Shown here piece by piece: positions 28,561 through 41,724 of a stretch of 64,000 bases of DNA. Numbering within the stretch: position 1 is the first letter of the stretch; each line of letters opens with the position of its first letter. The stretch is from Schistocephalus solidus. Its lineage: Eukaryota > Platyhelminthes > Cestoda > Diphyllobothriidea > Diphyllobothriidae. The translations under genes and the position numbers were made by a program. Location: positions 1-64,000 of the forward strand of contig WEDG01003285.1 of the NCBI GenBank assembly GCA_017591395.1, written 5' to 3'. The notes beneath the pieces are model-generated. The model had not been told where the DNA came from. It saw only the letters and a list, made by a program, of their open reading frames with translations, and did not search any database.

Positions 28561-29430
28561 GTCAAATCGTGGGCATTCGATTCTGACCTGATACGGATGA
28601 CAGCGAAATCTTACAATTAACCACGCGTATGCTCTCTATCTTGTGTTCAAAATGACGAACTACCCGAAAATTCCCATATATGACAAAATTAGCATTATTT
28701 ATGCACTCTGTATGTATTTGCAAAGCTTTTGTATGATGAAACAGCGCATCCGGTATGAATGAACGGCATTTTTCAAGCAAATAGAAACCCAGCTTATGTT
28801 TGAATGTGTCTGTCGTGTCCGCCCGTATGACGTCCTCTGGGAGTCCATTTCAGGCCTTGACAACTCGCTGCGAAAAAGAATGGTGATGAACATCCAGGTT
28901 GGATAAGGCTCATAGAATACATTCCAACACTGTCAGAGTCTTCTTATTCTACTTTTGGCTTATCGACGACCCGTTCTATAATTTCAGCCTCATACAAGTT
29001 CCGTGATCTGTGGACAATATACCTTATCGCGTTCCGCTTTCGGTGAAATTCTTCGTAATGCATGAGTTGAGCTGTTGCTACATACCTTCTTCAGAGTTTA
29101 TTCTTTCGGTTCAATTGTCTTTTCAAATCTTGCGTCAACCAAACAGGGTGGTTTGAATATTTTCCTATTTTAATCAGGCAGTTGCGGTATTATAGCGCCG
29201 TTTATAATGCTCCTGAGAATGGTCCAATTGACATCTGGATTTCCGGTAAGAATGCATTGCCTATTTAGTGCCGATAAATCATCTCTAATCGCACGCCAGT
29301 AATTTAAACGAACTTCAGAATTCTCAGTTTGCTTGGTGCGCAAACAGTATTCCCACAGCAGCATGACATTGTCACTTTTACCAAGTGGCACGAGAAACCC
29401 AAATTCGTCCACGTCAATTTAGTCCTTTGA
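28560..29430 (-). mobile_element. LINE B: CR1-like fragment with the RT domain deleted
   Basis: Read on the minus strand from the right: end of the endonuclease (FGFLVPLGKSDNVMLLWEY, the SDH-type motif read as SDN), then the EN-RT linker (LKRQLNRKN... MHYEEFHRKRNAIRYIVHRS, reconstructed across small frameshifts). It then passes directly to the C-terminal end of such elements (SQRVVKAWNGLPEDVIRADT, LGFYLLEKC, also across frames). The whole RT is missing at about 28,900-28,930. Confidence 0.75.
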
Positions 29431-29439
29431 AAGAACGAG

Positions 29440-30990
29440 ATCTAGAACGAGATCCTTTCGATTGGAAGCTTGCACATATAACTCCCTTGTACAAAAGCGG
29501 TAGCCGGGCGTCAGTGACAAACTAATGGCCCATAAGCTTTACATGCATCCTTGGCAAGATTATGGAAAGGATCATCAAGAGCGAATTGGTGAAATTCCTA
29601 GAGACTCATAATTTGTTATCAAGCTGTCAACACGGGTTCAGAAAAGGAAGATCATGCACAACGAATTTGCTGTATTCGCTCCAGAGGTGGATCCAAGCAC
29701 TTGAAGATAGACACGCGGTTCACATTGCCTTTATTGACTTTCAAAAGGCCTTCGATACTGTGCCGCACGAGAGACTGTTGTACAAGCTAGAAAGAATTGG
29801 AATCAGAGGAAACCTCCTCAAGTGGATTGAAAACTTTCTCGTGGGTCGGCGCCAGGTTGTGTGCATCGGCCAAGAGAGGTAAAGTTCTGCTGCGGTCGAG
29901 AGTGGGGTTCCTCAGGGTTCAGTACTAGGGCCAATACTGTTTTTAATATACGTAAACGATTGTGTCAGGAATCTCGACTGTGAAGCAGCAATGTTTGCCA
30001 ACGACATTAAAATCTGGAATGTAATCTAGAGCCCTGCTGACGAAGATTAACTGCAGATCAACCTAACTCGGTTGGAGGAGTGGTCGAATCATTGGATTTT
30101 GCGGTTCAACGTCGATAAGTGTACAATACTTCGCTTAGGCAACCCATCTGGATCTGCTGAAAGTAGAAGTTACTTTCTCAACGGTGAAGCCTTAAAAGAC
30201 GTGGAAACCCAAAAAGGACCTTGGTGTGCTGATGACCACCACCTTAAAACCATCGTCTCACTGCTTGAAAGTGGCGAAGAGCGCAATTTCGGTGTTGCAT
30301 GCCATCAGACGAGCCTTTTTGGATTTCGATGAAGATCTTTTTCGCTAAGACTTTTGGAACATTCTTTAGGCCGCATTTGGAATATGCTATGCACGCCTGG
30401 AAACCCTGGACAGTTCAAGATCAGAACTGCCTCGAAAGAGTACAGAGGAAAGCCACCAAAATGGTTAGAAGTCAAAGCTCCTTGCCATATCCAACCCGCC
30501 TAATGAATCTTAATCTGTTCCCTTTGAGTTATAGGCAAATGCGTGGTGATCTCCTGCAGACATTCTGCATTGTGAAGGGATTGGATTGTTGCCTGGAATT
30601 CTCGGACTTCTTTGAATTTGCCACCACGACCCATCTCCGAGGTCACCCATTGAAACTGCGTGTCCAGCAGGCGAGACTGGATGTGCGCAAGTTCTCCTTC
30701 TCTGTCAGAGTGGTTAAACCATGGAATGCCCTCCCTGAAGACGTTGTGATGTCACCATCGCTGGAAAGCTTTAAAAGGAACCTTGACAGTTTTATGTTCC
30801 GCAACGAGCCTGAGCGATGAGGAATTTATCTTAACCCTCGAGAGTCGTGCACCACTTGTCATATTTTATGACCGCCTTTTGTACCTTTGCAACCCACATG
30901 GTTTCTCTGTATACCGCACTTAATTTTACGTTACAAATAGGGTACTCAAAGGCCCATGCCTTTTTCCCTCAATAAATTGAATTGAATTGA
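29440..30990 (+). mobile_element. LINE A: CR1-like RT to 3' end, inactivated
   Basis: The translation runs through RT boxes in order: KLAHITPLYKSGSR, MERIIKSELVKFLETHN, SCQHGFRKGRSC, FIDFQKAFDTVPHERL, GVPQGSVLGPILFLIYVNDC, then FANDIKIW near 29,994 in place of FADD. The thumb and C-terminal domain follow (30,299-30,820: FFRPHLEYAMHAWKPW, FPLSYRQMRGDLL, VVKPWNALPEDVVMSPSLES). Stops at 29,880 and after FANDIKIWNVI plus a frameshift near 30,290 break it. The 3' end has the short tail repeat TTGAATTGAATTGAAT. It meets LINE C tail-to-tail. Confidence 0.88.
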
Positions 30991-33560
30991 ATAGGCAATT
31001 CGCCATTTTTATTCAGTATATTTCAGTATATATAAGGGAGATAGGCAGAGCCTTTGAAAACCCTATTTACAGATAGACGCTAGCAAAACAAGCAAATGTT
31101 ACATGGCGATAGTCGTTAAGGTATATCAATAATTACTGTCGACTTAATATATGTTCATCAAGAAAAATGCATCAAGTCTTCTTTTAAACATTTAAACGCT
31201 TTCAGCCTGTACAACTGAGGCTGGCAGTTTGTTCCATTCGTCAATCATTCATTGGGAAAAGAAGTTGGCCCGCACTTCAAGTTTGGCGTGATTTCTTTTC
31301 AGTTTGTATTGGTGACCTTGGAGACTTGTTATGTTTGCCACTTCAAAAAAGTTGGCCATCTGAAGAGCACAATCAACTCCTCTGACCAGTTTAAAGACTA
31401 AGATCATATCCCCTCTGTATTGCCTATAAGAGAGAGGAAACATTTTAAGTCTTGCAAGGCGGCCCTCATAAGGTAGGCATTCCAATCCTCTGACTAGTTT
31501 CGTTGCCCTCCGTTGAACTTTCTCCAGCAGAGCCTAGTCATGTTTCGTCCAAGGGCGCCACGCCTGAACGCAATATTCCAACACCAGCCGGATAAATGTT
31601 CCTTACACGCGCCCAAAAAGCTCTCCGTCAAAATTAACGAAGGAACTCCTGATTGCGCCTAAAATACACATAGCTTTCTTTGCGATATGCGCACAGTGTG
31701 ACAATGGTTTGAGAGTTGGTGTTATCCATATACCCAAGTCCTTTAGAATATTTACCTCCTGGAGTTGGTGACCACTGATGAAGTACTGGTATTCAAACTT
31801 ATCATCCTTCTGGAACTAGACCGCAGTCGGATTATTTGGCATTTGTTAAGATTGAGGTTCAGCAGCCACTCATTACACCATGTTTGCAAGCGATCTAAGT
31901 TTTGTTGTAATTTCCGTGCATTCTCCGGTTTTTCAATCGAGTTCCATAACTTCAAATCGTCAGCGAACATTACCTTCTCGCATGTCAGACAATCCAGGCA
32001 GTCGTTTACGTATATCAGAAACAAAATGGGACCCAGAACGCTGCCCTGCGGAGCTCCACTGTGAACGGTTTCCCAGTGAGACTTGGCGTCTCCGATACAA
32101 ACACGCTGGCGCCTGTCTGTGAGAAAGTTGGCCAACCATTTGAGTAGGTTGCCAGTCACACCCATTTGACGGAGCTTAAAGATCAGACGTTTGTGTGGAA
32201 CCCTGTCAAAGGCTTTGTTAAAGTCAATGTAGACCGCATCGACTGAGAAACCCATTTCTAATGATTTTTTCCAACTTTCCATGGATGAGAGCAGGTTTGT
32301 GAGGCAGGATCGACCACTTCGAAATCCATGTTGATATGAACTTATCAAGTTATTCTCTTCAAGATGCCTCATAAGTTCCGTTTTGATTATCTTCTCCATC
32401 ATTTTGCAACAGATACTTGTGAGGCTGCCTGGTTGGAAACTGTTTGGTGATGTCCTCTCTCCTCCTTTATAGATGGGGGTTATGTTGGCTATCTTCCACT
32501 CGGTAGGCAGAGCCCCCGCCTCCATCGAACTTTCAAATATCTTGGAGAGTGGAGAGGTCAGCTGGTCTGTGAGGTCATTGAGAACTTTTGCGGATATACC
32601 ATCTGGGCCAGGTGATTTAGTGGGCTGTAGCTGTTTCAGAGTTTTACTTACTGTTTCAATTGGGAACGACACCGTGCTTATTTTGTTTGTAGATGTGGCA
32701 GTACTGTAGTATTCATCCTCGTCAAAAAATTGTTCCTCGGTATACACGGATATAAAGAAATTGGAAAAGAGGCTGGTCTTATCAGAGTTATCAGTTAACC
32801 TGGTTCCCTGATTGTCTTTAAGACAAGGAATGCAGTCGCGATTTCGTTTTGCCTTATTAACGTAAGCATAAAACCTTTTTGAATTTCTTGGTGTGTCTTT
32901 GACTATTTCTTACTCAAAGGCTGATCTTTCTTTTCTCAGAAGATTCCGACACCGATTTCGCTGTTTCTTAAAAGCGGAAAAATGTTCGGGTTGTTGATAT
33001 CTGGCATATGTTCTCCACAGTCTTCTTTTCTTCTTGAGATTCCTTTTTATTTCCGATGTCACCCACTCGGGTCGGGAGACGCACGATCGCCTTTTAAGTG
33101 GGCAGAATTTCTCTACCAACTGCTGAATCAAGTTACTAATGAAGAACCAGGCAGTATTTGGGTCAGGTACATGTGCAGGGCTCCAGTCTATCCAATTCAG
33201 TAATTCTTTCATTTTGGGATAATCCCCTTTCCATACATTTCTCTGCCTAACTGCACGACAATTGGGTACAGAAAAATGACTGTACTCCCAAGCAAGAACA
33301 CAATGATCACTTCGTCCAAGCGGCACGTAAGAACTTAATGCAAGGATGCAACTGTCGTCTCTACTAATGATTAGACCCAAACAGCTTGACTGCTGCCCAT
33401 TTCGGAACCGCGTCTTCATTGTGACATGTTGGGTAAGAAACTCGTCATTTACCAACTGTAGTAATTTCTGTTCGAATGAATTTTCCGATCGCGAGCAGTA
33501 CATTGACACCCAATCGATATCAGGAGCGTTGAAATCTCCATGTATTATTAAGTGTTTGAG
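30991..33560 (-). mobile_element. LINE C: CR1-like EN-RT element, best preserved RT
   Basis: On the minus strand, HGDFNAPDIDW near 33,530 opens the endonuclease C-terminal half, with VPLGRSDHCVLAWEY. After one in-frame TAA (32,912-32,910) the frame continues as RT (32,747-31,752): SPGPDGISAKVLNDL, ITPIYKGGERTSPNSF, QHGFRSGRSC, YIDFNKAFDRVPHKRL, GAPQGSVLGPILFLIYVNDC and MFADDLKLW, an intact catalytic box. A frameshift near 31,800 separates the C-terminal domain (31,485-31,249, FPLSYRQYRGDM). The N-terminal half of EN is cut off at ~33,560 and ORF1 is absent. LINEs copy themselves by target-primed reverse transcription; this copy lacks what it needs to do so. Confidence 0.9.
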
Positions 33561-33574
33561 CCACTTTTAGAGGA

Positions 33575-36462
33575 AGAACGGAGGTGGAACACTTGAGCAA
33601 CAGATCTGGAAGTATTATAATTGCTAATTGCTAGAGAGTCCCTACGCCTAACTCTTGCGATCCTGATTTTTGAAGCTAATTCAAATTTTTGGTCGATCCT
33701 TAAGTGGACCGATTACGAACAGATGGATTCTTAAGCTGCTTTTGTTATTTTTTAATCCGATTTTGAAGAATGTATGGCACCATGGAAGAGGCATCATTTG
33801 ATAAAATTGTTTTTTGGTGGAATGAAATTGAGGAGGCCTTCTGTAAGGCCTTGGAATGTATCGTGGAAAAAAAGATCATTATTTTAAAAAATCTTGGCAA
33901 ATCCAGAGCGCTTGTAAAATTGTTTAATAATTCTTTGGTACTATAAGCAAATCCAAAATAGGTACGTTTTATTTCTGGCTTTACAGAGGAGGAGACTGGA
34001 AAACAACAATGAATTAATCTATGATCACATTTTTAAAAAGGTTTTGATGGAAATTCAAAAGCAAAGGATGTATTCAATTATTGAAAATAAAATCTCAAAA
34101 TACTTTCTTTTCTAGTCACTGAGCTGACTAATTGAGACAGTTTGCAAAATAAATCGTGTTTAACAAGTTCTCAAAATTAGGGCAGAGCCTTATTTGCATG
34201 CCAGTCGATTTCTGGCAAACTAAAATCTCTTAAGATTATTTTGACATCAAACGGAGCTTCTGTTATTTTTTCAAAGAATTCACAGACCGGATTTTCATCA
34301 CCAGAATAACGAAGAGGATTATAGACACAGCCACTTATGGCTTTTTTCTTGTGCGGGAGGACGACTGAAACGAAACAAGCATTTCCGGAAAATAAAGAAA
34401 TGCTAATATCGTAAGGGGAATGTGCAAGAGACGATCTAACATAAAGAAGACAACCACCACCACGTTTTTCAACGCGGTCTTGTCGATATAAACTAAAATT
34501 ATCTAAAGCGAGCGTCGAGTCTGAAATTAGAGCATGAGCCTAAGATTCTGTGATAAACATAATATCTGGGTCAAACTCAAAAGCTACAGTTCTTAGCTCA
34601 GTCATATTTTACACGACTGACCTCGCGTTGAGTGAAACTATACTGAGCGTATTTGTGGAACGCGGAATATGCTCATTAGTGTTTACAAAAAAAGGAAGAC
34701 TTGGTGGTGGGAAACTAAACCGTAGGGAGGAAGGTGCTGGCGGAAAGTAACATTGCTGTGGTCTACAATTAGCTAAGCTGCTACTGTTAACTGAATTAGG
34801 ATTATTGTAGAGAAACATATTTGTGTTGTATCTATTGTGAGGAAGGCTATTTTCTGCGTAAGGAAAAATAGAAGAAGGCCTTAAAATATGATTTTGAGGA
34901 ATATTGGAATAACTTAGAACTAATTCGTAAGCAAATAATGCGTCTGAAAAACTCGCACTCTTCGGGGACTGACGGTATGTTAAACGCAGTTATTAAGAGT
35001 GCCGAGCTTTCCTCGATTACTTTGCCATATATTCTCAGTTTATCCTTAAAAGAATTCTTTCATGACTCATGGAACACAACAAATATTCTTCCTGTCTTCT
35101 AGTCGGAATCTCGTTCGGACGTAAATAATTATCGAGGCGTCCACAACTGCCGGCTCTAACAATACGTCTCTAAAAAATTGCTTTTAATCAAATTCTCGAT
35201 ATTTGCCTAGAAAATAAGTCCTTAGGCGACTCGCAACATGGTTTTCTACCAGGAAGATCATGCAAAGTGTGTCACTTAGCTTTTATTAACCCCGCTACTT
35301 CCCTTCGTAATGAGCAACAGTCAGTGGCTGTGATATACTTTGACCTGAGCAAAGCCTTTGACAAGGTACCACACAGACGTCTTCTGGTGAAACTGGAAGC
35401 CCTCGGCATCCGGCCTCCTCTCCCTGACTTTATTGGTTCCTACAACCTTGTGTTTCCTGCGATTTTGCAACCCCAACGATGGTCTCCAGGTTCAGTTGAT
35501 GAGCAAGGAGGGTTCTGATGGTTTGCCTCTTTGATTGGTGGACTATGCAGTCAGCAAATTCGAATCTCGATGATGATCTCATGACCTCTACTGTCCTATC
35601 TTCGTTTTGACCCTGGTGTCCACGATGAGTTCCTCCTCTCTCACTTTCACTGGTGGTTACAAACAGTAGCTCTGACTGCTATATTTTCCCTCACACGACA
35701 AGGAGCGTTCCGAACCCTCATACGTTGTCAGCAGAATCACAATACTATCCCATTGCATCTAGCTATTAATTTTTTAGTGAAGCAGTTTTATCTCGTAGTT
35801 TTTTTTTTTAATTGGCTGCTCGCCGAACTCCGCCCCCGATTTAACCGTAGGAGTTGTTTTACTGCTTCTTTTCTAGTTCACCGTATCTGCCAAATTTTGT
35901 TGACTATTGCTTTAAAAATGGCAAGTCGTTATGAATCGGATATGTCTACCATATTACTCATTTCTGCTGTTAATATGGCTTTTCACATTTTGCAGAAATT
36001 ATCCACTTTGTATTTATTTATACCACGACACTAAATTTGTAATGATTTGGCTCTCCGAGCCTTAAATATACAATTTATTTATTTATATGGGAGGAGAATA
36101 AGATTTGGAAATGGAACAAATGGATTTGGAAAACTGTTACCATAAGGGGTGGAGTTAATTAATTGGGGAGCCTGAGAAGCTGGTTGGTTGGGATAATTGT
36201 TAAGACAATTTTGAGTACGTGTTGTAGATGCTGGATGGTTAGGGGGTTTCCCAACTTTTATGACGTCTTTATTTTTTAACTTAAATTAGGAGCATACTTA
36301 GACTTGCCAGGTTATTGATAAGTTAAGTAGATTGAACAGTTCAGACCGGAGTGGATTGCATGGAATGGGAACGAGGCGGACTTGACCCAGTTTTTTTTCA
36401 CTAATTCAACAGTTGGAATACGAGGAAAACTGCTTTGAAACGGAGAAGCAGTCGGTCTTGGC
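33575..36462 (-). mobile_element. LINE E6: diverged E-family EN/ORF1 part, split by a + strand insert
   Basis: 33,575-34,910 parallels the EN and EN-RT linker part of E1 (38,790-40,120) on the minus strand, including the SLNARSVV motif at the start of the endonuclease and the CYFPPAPSSLRFSFPP-type lead-in. 36,090-36,460 parallels the ORF1 region of E1 near 40,200-40,300 (GTTGTAGATGCTG.TGGTTA). Between them a + strand LINE piece (34,915-36,087) interrupts the match. No intact frame. Confidence 0.65.
34915..36087 (+). mobile_element. CR1-like LINE insert with (TTTA)n tail, inside E6
   Basis: Starts in the RT N-terminus (LKNSHSSGTDGMLNAVIKSA, ILPVF, SRSDVNNYRGVHN). It continues to IYFDLSKAFDKVPHRRLL (35,330-35,395), breaks off after PLPDFIGSY, and passes into ~640 bp of 3' sequence ending CCTTAAATATACAATTTATT and TATTTAT. 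A similar end, in the opposite sense, occurs near 41,446-41,500. Several stops; internally deleted. Confidence 0.75.
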
Positions 36463-39400
36463 ACTTTAGAATTTATATTTGGTTAGCACCGGCAAGGCAC
36501 TGTCTAAGCAAACATTAGTAATGAAATAAAGTTATGACAATGTGTGCAGATAAAATTTACAAATACATTACTTGTCCTGCTATGTCAACAGTTAGCGATG
36601 TTTTAAAATTAATGGTGAACTAGAAAAAATAGGCAGTGAAAAAAAACTCCTACCATAAAAATGGAGGCAGAGTTCGATAAGCCTTCATTTTTGAATACAA
36701 GTAAGGAGAAAAAAACTGCTTCGGAAAAAATGGTCAGGTGGTAGAGTAGGATAATACGGTAGTAGAATTTCAGAATGAGATAATGAAACTTTGAGGTGAT
36801 TCGTTCTTGATCACGAAAATGCGTCAATGAATTTAAGTCCTCAGCATCTTAGGATCCTTAATTGAATTCTGATGATGATTAGTATCCAAAGAAACGGTAG
36901 CATTTTAGACTGTGGTCCACCGAATGTGTACGTCCGAATGACGTCATCGTTTGGATGACTGGTGATATAAGGAGACATCATAGTTCATGGGCGACCCAAG
37001 GTAGTGAAAATATAGTTTCAAGAGGGTCACTTAAATTCCCCATGTTCCTTTCTCCGAGTCATGGGGAAAGCTACTGGGAAAAGATGAGGAAAATAAAAGG
37101 TTAATAGAATCAGTGTTAAGATAAATGTGCAGTCTTCGCTTGAATGCAGATAGACTAGTTAACGACCTACTTTCAATTGGCAAGTTATTCCAAAGAAACT
37201 ATACCTAGAAGCAAAAAAGAGAGAGCGTTTACACGTGGAGGATGCAGGGGAGGTATAATTAGTGCAGAATTTCTTAGGTTATAAGGAAGACTAACGGGGG
37301 TAATGACAGAAAGCTTGGGGAGAGTTGAACTATTATTTACTCGGAAAGGAGACAAAAGCCTGCTTCAAGTCTCCTGACCCAAAGAAATTTTAGCTTCGTT
37401 AGCTGGCATCTTGTTGAGTAGGAAGTAGTTGAAAGAGTCGGAAATAGGTTTTTTTGTGAAATGTCGATGGACATTTGCAATTTTCGAACGGCTAGATTCG
37501 TTCATTAAACCGAAGAAAGGACAGCAAAATTCAAGAATGGGAAGTACAAACGTACGATAAAGTCTTAATTTAATTTCAGGAAGGTAGAAATTATAAGAAA
37601 TAAAGCCGCAAATCTGAGCAGCTTTGGCCGTAATTCTATCGACATGAGGCGAAATATCTAATTTATTGGTGTAGCTTAAGCCCAAGTCCTTGATGGAGGA
37701 ACATTCAATCATAGGGCAACCATCAAAAATAAGAGGTTGCAGCAGCCTTACAGACCCATAACTCATGTAGCGACACTTAGTAGGTGAGAAATCCATTAGC
37801 CATGTAGAGCTCCAGGCCGAAAGAGCGTCTAAGTCTGAATGAATTTGTTCTAGGCACCGTTTGGTCGCAGAGTTAGAGAAGGAATACACGCATTTGAGGT
37901 CATCAGCATAAATAAAAGATTGAGAATGTTTAACTATCGATAAAATATCATTTATATACAGTAAGAACAACAAAGGACCTAATACGGTACCTTGAAGGAC
38001 ACCACTAACAATCGGGGTAGCACTTGAGTATGAGGACCCTACTAAAACTTTTTGCTTTCGATCATTTAGGTATGATCTTATAAAGTCAGTAAGGGGACTT
38101 CAAAATCCTATAGCTTCTAGTTTAGCTAGAAGTCGTTTATTAGGCACTTTATCGAGTGCCTTAATAAGATCAAAATACATAACTACCACAGAGAGATGAT
38201 CATTACGAACAGAGGTTAGTAGATTTAGAAAAGACATGTGGCAGGTTTCACAAGAACGGTCAGGTAAGAAACCGTGTTGGGAAAAGTTGAATAATTTTAT
38301 TGTTTATGCAAAAATCTGTGATTTGTTATGCAATTAGTTTTTCGAAGAGTTTAGCAAGAGAGGGCGTTTTATGAACACCGCGATACTTATGAATGTCCGA
38401 GCGGGAACCAGATTTAAAAACTGGTATTATAATAGAAGTTTTTCAATAATCAGGGAGGAAACCATTTTCGAGAAATACTGAGAATAACTTGCTTGGTAAA
38501 AGTGTAAAATCCCTTAACTGTTTAATAAGTGAGTTTGGAATGTTATCAGTTCCAACCGAATGTGAATTTTTAGGTGAACTATTTCCTTTTGAATGCATGA
38601 AGGCGAGAAATTAATGGTTGTTAGAAGCGAATTTGAAAGCAGAGGAATTGTGGGAGTGGGGCTAGTTTCAGTGGTAAAGTGGTTGGCATAAAACTAATTA
38701 AACAACTCTGCTTTGCACAAATCGTCTGTAACAATTTTTTGTTACAGTTGAGTAAGGGCGGAGTTACATTCAGACGCTTAGCCGATGGAAGATATGAGCA
38801 ACATATTTGGATGAATTGCCATCACTTAGTGCCCGAGACTCCCTACGCTTATCTCTCGCGAGCCTTATTTTCGATGCTAATTCAAATATTTGTGCAATCC
38901 TTAAATGAACTGACAAAGAGCTTTTAGATGAATCTTTAAGTTGTTTACGTAATTTTTTTAAGTCTGTTCTGGAGAAAATGCGGAACGGTAGAAGAAGCTG
39001 TATTTGAATTAAAAATCTTAAACGGGATTAATGCCTGGATTTGTTCTGTGAGGCTCTGCAATAGCTCACGGAAAAAGTTTGGATCGTTGATGCGAATATG
39101 CTTTGCCAATCTAGAGTGCTTACGAAATTATTTATCATTTCATGGTTTGTGTTAGCAAAGTCGAAATTATTGCATATAACCTCAGGCTTCGTAAGAAGGG
39201 GGGACTGGAAAATAACAGTGAATTATTGCGTGATCACTTGTGAAAAGATAATGATGAAAATTAATAAAGAGACGGTGGACATCATTTGTAAAAATTAAAT
39301 CTAAAATGTTGTCATTTCTAGTAACTGATCTGACCAGTTGGGACATGTTTGAAAAGTTAATAGTATCGACCGATTTCTGATGTTTAGGTGGAGAGGAATT

Positions 39401-41720
39401 TGCCTGACAGTCAATGTCTGGCAGATTGAAATTGCCTACGATTATTTTGACATCAAATTAAGTGGCTGCAACTTTTTCAAATAGTTCACAGAGCTCGCTT
39501 TCATTGCCAGAATAACACGGAAGATTATAGACACAGCCAATTAACGCTTTTTATTGTGAGGGAGGATGACTGAAGCAAAGCATACATTTCCAAAATAAGG
39601 ACGAAATGCTCAGCTGAAATGGGAAATGTACAAAGGATGACTTAATATAAAGGAGGCAACCACTGCCACGTTTTTCAGCGCGGTCTTGTCGGTACAAATT
39701 GAAATTATCTATAGCAAGCGTTGAGTCAGAAATAAGAGAGTGAGCCGAGGATTCAGTGATGCACAGCACATCTGGATCAAGCTCAAAGGCTACTGTTCTA
39801 AGCTCAGCCATCTTATTTACAACTGACCTCGCATTGAGTGAAACTAAGCTCAGCGTATTCCTGAGCTGCAGGTTACGCTCATCAGTATTTATAAAAAAGG
39901 ATAATTTGTTGGCGGAAAAGAAAACTGGAAAGAAGAAAATAAAGGTGGGAAACAAAATTGCTCTGGTCTACAATTTGTCGAAACGTTACTGTTAAGAGAA
40001 CTGAGATTATTGTACAACGGCATATTTGGATAAAAACCTTGGAAAGTAAGGCTATATTGTGGCATTTGAAAGATAGGGGGTTGCATAGAACTGATATTTT
40101 GAGGGAAGTTAGCATAAATTGGCGGAAAAAGTGCATTTGAAAAAGGAATAAATGATTTCAAAAAAACTGGTAAAATAATTAGAAGCGTTAATTATTTGGG
40201 GATTTGGGACACTTTTTGGGTTGGGAAAGATGCTAACGTTAGCGTTCGCAGCTGTTGTAGATGCTGATTGGTTAACAGGTTTCCCATCGGTAATGACATT
40301 ACTGATTTCAATGCCTGGATTAGCCAATGATTCAGATTTACTCGGAGTTTTCTTAGGTTTAGTAGCTTTGGCAGCTATAGCAGGCATGGTTTGTTTGTGA
40401 TGTGAAAGAAGTGGTGTTGAAACAATTTCCCTCAAACCAGGAACAAGGTTAGCGGGTGAAGATGCAGCTGGAATCGAAATTCCTGTCGATCCGGAGGGCC
40501 GTCGGCTTGCATTAGCTACAGGATAAACCTCTGAGATAACTGTTGATATTGAAGGTGTAGACGAAGGCTTCTTGTTTGCTAATGAGTGTGAAACCCTACG
40601 TTCCATTGGGGTTTTATCCCTACAGATAAACAACTTGTTTTTTTCCAGTATTGAGCTGAGTGCTCATGCTTAGATAAAAATAAGGTCAACTTCAATCGCT
40701 GAAAAAAGTTTGACCAGAACTGGCGGGTTTTTGCTACGGGAAGACAACCTTTTCGCTTCAGCGACTTTAAAGTTAAAAGCCGCATGAGTAAAGGAAATGA
40801 AATGCAAAGTCCAGGGGGATTTTACTCTTGGGGACGTTTTTTAAAAGAAAATTGAAACTTCTCTTATGTCGGACAATTGACTCGGTACTGACAATGTTTA
40901 TAAAAGGCTCTTGTTTTACGCATTGTTGAGAAATAAGTGAAGACAACTTTCCCTCAAAAATGGTACCAAGGATCGTGAAGAGAGAACCATATTTAGACAT
41001 AAAGGTATTACAGTTTTCCAGGACGTCAAGGGTCTAATTTCTTCATGCTTAAGGTGGGTTGCTCTAGTGGAAGTTTTACGCGAAGAGGATGTTTGCGTCT
41101 AAGCACTCACTGGGGTTTCATATTGATTTCAAAATAACAGTATTTTTCAAATCGATAATACGAAAGGAAAATTGTCACTAGTGACGTTTTGCGGAATAAA
41201 AGATATTATATTTGAAATATGTGTTTTAAGCAAGGCACTGCAAGCAAATATCTTTAGGTAACGAGTTTAAACTGAAAACAGAATTAGCGAAGAGGCTATG
41301 CAGGATGAAAAATAAAATCAACTGGTTTACCATTTACTGCAAATTATTCTTCACTGGAAATAAGGTAAACTTACAAAATTTCAACTTTATTTCTAGAATA
41401 AACCTTTATATTCCGTCCTTTTGACGTAAATCTGCGAGAAATTTAATATAAATAAATAAATAAATTGTATATTTAAGGCCCAGAGAGCCCCGATCTAAAG
41501 AGGCTATGTAGGGTGAAAAAGTTTAAAAACTTTATATTTTACCCTTTTGCAATTGCAATAACTGCAAGTGTGTGCAGCTGATAATGAGGTAGAAATACAA
41601 TAAATTGTCAATAATTAAGCTAATATTTTCAACAGGAAACGAAGAAATCGGTTTAAAATTCGAGAATTCACTTATCGTCACATTTGAACCAACCGCCTTC
41701 GACCTTGACCTTGTTGCTTT
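36463..41720 (-). mobile_element. LINE E1: near full-length CR1-like element, decayed
   Basis: Minus strand, 5' to 3'. A 5'UTR-like region (41,720-41,000) is followed by an ORF1-like region in several broken frames (41,000-40,110: FGSLGT-like YGSLFTILGTIFEGKLSSLI, RHKRSFNFLLKNV; Ser/Pro-rich 40,633-40,109). The AP endonuclease (39,955-39,300) has SLNARSVVNKMAELRTVAF, DVLCITES, YRQDRAEKRGSGCLLYIKSS, then broken pieces GNFNLPDID and SDHAIIHC. RT fragments lead to YADDLKCVY (37,973-37,365). A ~900-bp 3'UTR ends CCAAATATAAATTC at ~36,465. Frameshifts occur in every domain. ORF1 has no domain I can name. Confidence 0.85.
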
Positions 41721-41724
41721 AGAC

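Noticed and set aside
31765..32709. + strand frames of 78-99 codons in the LINE C region
   Set aside because: Shadows of the minus-strand reverse transcriptase.
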